Origin: Nannocystis sp. RBIL2
GTDB taxonomy: Bacteria > Myxococcota_A > Polyangia > Nannocystales > Nannocystaceae
Assembly: GCF_026626745.1 (NCBI RefSeq)
Contig: NZ_JAPNJW010000001.1
Span: 496,001-560,000, forward strand
Length of the DNA: 64,000 bases
Reading direction: 5' to 3'
Shown here piece after piece: positions 62,776-64,000 of this stretch (positions within the stretch are counted from its first letter, which is position 1; the number at the start of each line of letters is the position of its first letter). Position numbers and translations under genes: made by a program. The notes beneath the pieces are model-generated. The model searched no databases. It was not told the DNA's origin and saw only the letters and a program-made list of their open reading frames with translations.

Positions 62776-64000
62776 ATGCCGACGCCCCGCGGACGCCACA
62801 TCTTGCTCACCGCCCTGCTCGTCGTCGCCTGCGGCGACAGCACCGCCGACAGCACGTCCGGCGGCACCGCCGACGCCAGCACCGCCCAGACCACCGAGCC
62901 GGCCTCGACCTCGACCGCGACCACGACCACGACCACCGCGGATCCGACCACCACCGGCACCACCACGGACGCGACCACCGACGCGACGCCGACCTCGACC
63001 TCGACCGACACCGACGACACCGGCTCCCAGGGCGAGGTTACCCCGTGCTGGCCTTTCGACCAGCCGCCGCTCGCCGAGCTGCGCGCCTCCGACAAGAAGG
63101 TCTTCGCCCACTACTTCTCGCCCTACCCGCTCTCGCTCGACAACAAAGATCCCGCCGAGGATTACTACGCCAAGCATTACCTGCAGCCCTCGGGCGAGAA
63201 CGGCAAGTTCGCCTACTGCGGCGGCTTCATCAAGCAGCGCCCCCTGCCGCAGCCGCCGCGGGAGGGCGGCCTCGACTACGAGCTGCTGAACTTCGAGCAG
63301 GAGGTGCGGCGCGCCGCCGCGCTGGGCCTCGACGGCTTCACCTACGACATCCTCAACACCGAGGGCACGCACTGGAATCGCCTGCTCAAGCTGCTCGACG
63401 CCGCCAGCAACGCCGACCCCGAGTTCCGGATCGTCCTCATGCCGGACATGACCTCGACCTATGAAGGCAGCGACCCCGAGGCCCAGACCGCCTTCGTCGA
63501 CTCGATCGTCGCAGTCGCCGCGCACCCTGCGGTTCATCGCCTCGGCACCGGCGAGCTCGTGCTCGCGCCGTTCGCCGCCGACAAGCGCAGCCCCGCGTGG
63601 TGGGCCGGCGCCCTGCAGGCGCTCGCCGCCGAGGGCGTCGACGCCGTCCTGTGGCCCGTGTTCGTCTCGCCGTGGAGCGCCGCCACCATGAGCTTCCAGG
63701 CCGAGCTCCCGCTCCTCGGCACCTCCTCGTGGGGCCCCGCCACGGTCCCGGGCGCCACCGATTACGCCGACAACGCCGCGCAGGCCCACGCGCTCGGCGT
63801 GCAGTGGATGTCGCCGGTGCGCCCGCAGGACTCGCGGCCGAAGGACCTGATCTACAGCGAGGCCGGCAACACGCAGCTCCTGCGATTGCTGTGGGACGCC
63901 GCCGTCGCCGGCGACGCCGATTGGGTCCAGCTCGTCACCTGGAACGATTACTCCGAGGCCTCCGAGGTCTCGCCGTCGAGCGGCACCCAGTGGGCGCTGT
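62776..64000 (+). CDS. GH71 (alpha-1,3-glucanase family) lipoprotein, 3' end outside window
   Basis: 408 complete codons are visible and no stop is reached. The signal ends Val-Val-Ala-Cys (Cys19) and is followed by a Thr/Ser/Asp linker. The catalytic part matches GH71: KVFAHYFSPYPLSLDNKDPAEDYYAKHYLQP, AAALGLDGFTYDILNTEG, FRIVLMPDMTST, TGELVLAPFAADKRSPAWWAGALQALAAEGVDAVLWP, LGVQWMSPVRPQDSRPKDLIYSEAGN and VTWNDYSEASEV. GH71 enzymes degrade fungal alpha-1,3-glucan, which fits a predatory or soil lifestyle. Start ATG 62776 is fixed by the signal. Confidence 0.85.
   Translation, partial: MPTPRGRHILLTALLVVACGDSTADSTSGGTADASTAQTTEPASTSTATTTTTTADPTTTGTTTDATTDATPTSTSTDTDDTGSQGEVTPCWPFDQPPLAELRASDKKVFAHYFSPYPLSLDNKDPAEDYYAKHYLQPSGENGKFAYCGGFIKQRPLPQPPREGGLDYELLNFEQEVRRAAALGLDGFTYDILNTEGTHWNRLLKLLDAASNADPEFRIVLMPDMTSTYEGSDPEAQTAFVDSIVAVAAHPAVHRLGTGELVLAPFAADKRSPAWWAGALQALAAEGVDAVLWPVFVSPWSAATMSFQAELPLLGTSSWGPATVPGATDYADNAAQAHALGVQWMSPVRPQDSRPKDLIYSEAGNTQLLRLLWDAAVAGDADWVQLVTWNDYSEASEVSPSSGTQWAL

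Overview
The window is very GC-rich chromosomal DNA from a myxobacterium, most likely of the Nannocystis / Plesiocystis type. The grounds are strong third-position GC, about twenty lipoproteins carrying long Thr/Ser/Gly/Asp linkers behind the lipid cysteine, myxobacterial Cys-rich repeats, a MYXO-CTERM-like tail, several very large Ser/Thr kinases, and FG-GAP, RCC1 and DUF4150 families. The species assignment is inference; no rRNA or marker gene is present.

Layout. 1-3063: edge of a DUF4150 (PAAR-like) gene, a small lipoprotein and a VAO-type flavoprotein. 3087-10122: a leftward unit made of a Ser/Thr kinase-ATPase, a fusion of an acetoacetate-decarboxylase-like domain with an FAD oxidoreductase, and then the flavoprotein. 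10123-11090: 670 bp of hairpin-rich non-coding DNA followed by three consecutive serine tRNAs (GCT, GGA, CGA). 11276-17150: envelope lipoproteins (polysaccharide deacetylase, vWA-like, Cys-repeat, beta-propeller). 17451-22538: a 1695-residue kinase/ATPase/GAF/histidine-kinase hybrid. 22623-28031: amidohydrolase, frame-broken lipoprotein, DUF4269 protein, and a LysR gene divergent from an archaeal-type adenosylhomocysteinase. 28168-28816: scar of two decayed genes (CPBP protease and regulator tail). 28862-43751: lipoproteins, methyltransferase, radical SAM enzyme, SUMF1-family protein, serine hydrolase, PI-PLC and a His-rich membrane protein. 43890-51643: APH-fold protein coupled to a LysR regulator, ferritin-like protein coupled to a lipoprotein, an RCC1 remnant and propeller lipoproteins. 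51683-58832: ECF sigma factor with a membrane/C-terminal extension behind an envelope protein, then a SnoaL-like protein and an FG-GAP/MYXO-CTERM protein. 59030-64000: a second membrane-anchored Ser/Thr kinase with a partner, a VOC protein and the start of a GH71 alpha-1,3-glucanase lipoprotein.

The most unusual signal is not a gene. Many intergenic gaps hold arrays of a short palindrome, consensus near GGRCATGYCC, repeated with an exact 14-nt period (10-nt palindrome plus 4-nt spacer). Arrays have 2 to 7 units, sit mostly just behind stop codons, and in convergent pairs can fill the whole gap. Neighbouring units can pair as 10-bp hairpins with 4-nt loops. Degenerate pairs with the same 14-nt phase also occur elsewhere, including inside genes.

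Functionally the window is mainly cell-envelope and secreted material with signalling proteins between. No phage, integrase, transposase or CRISPR array was seen.
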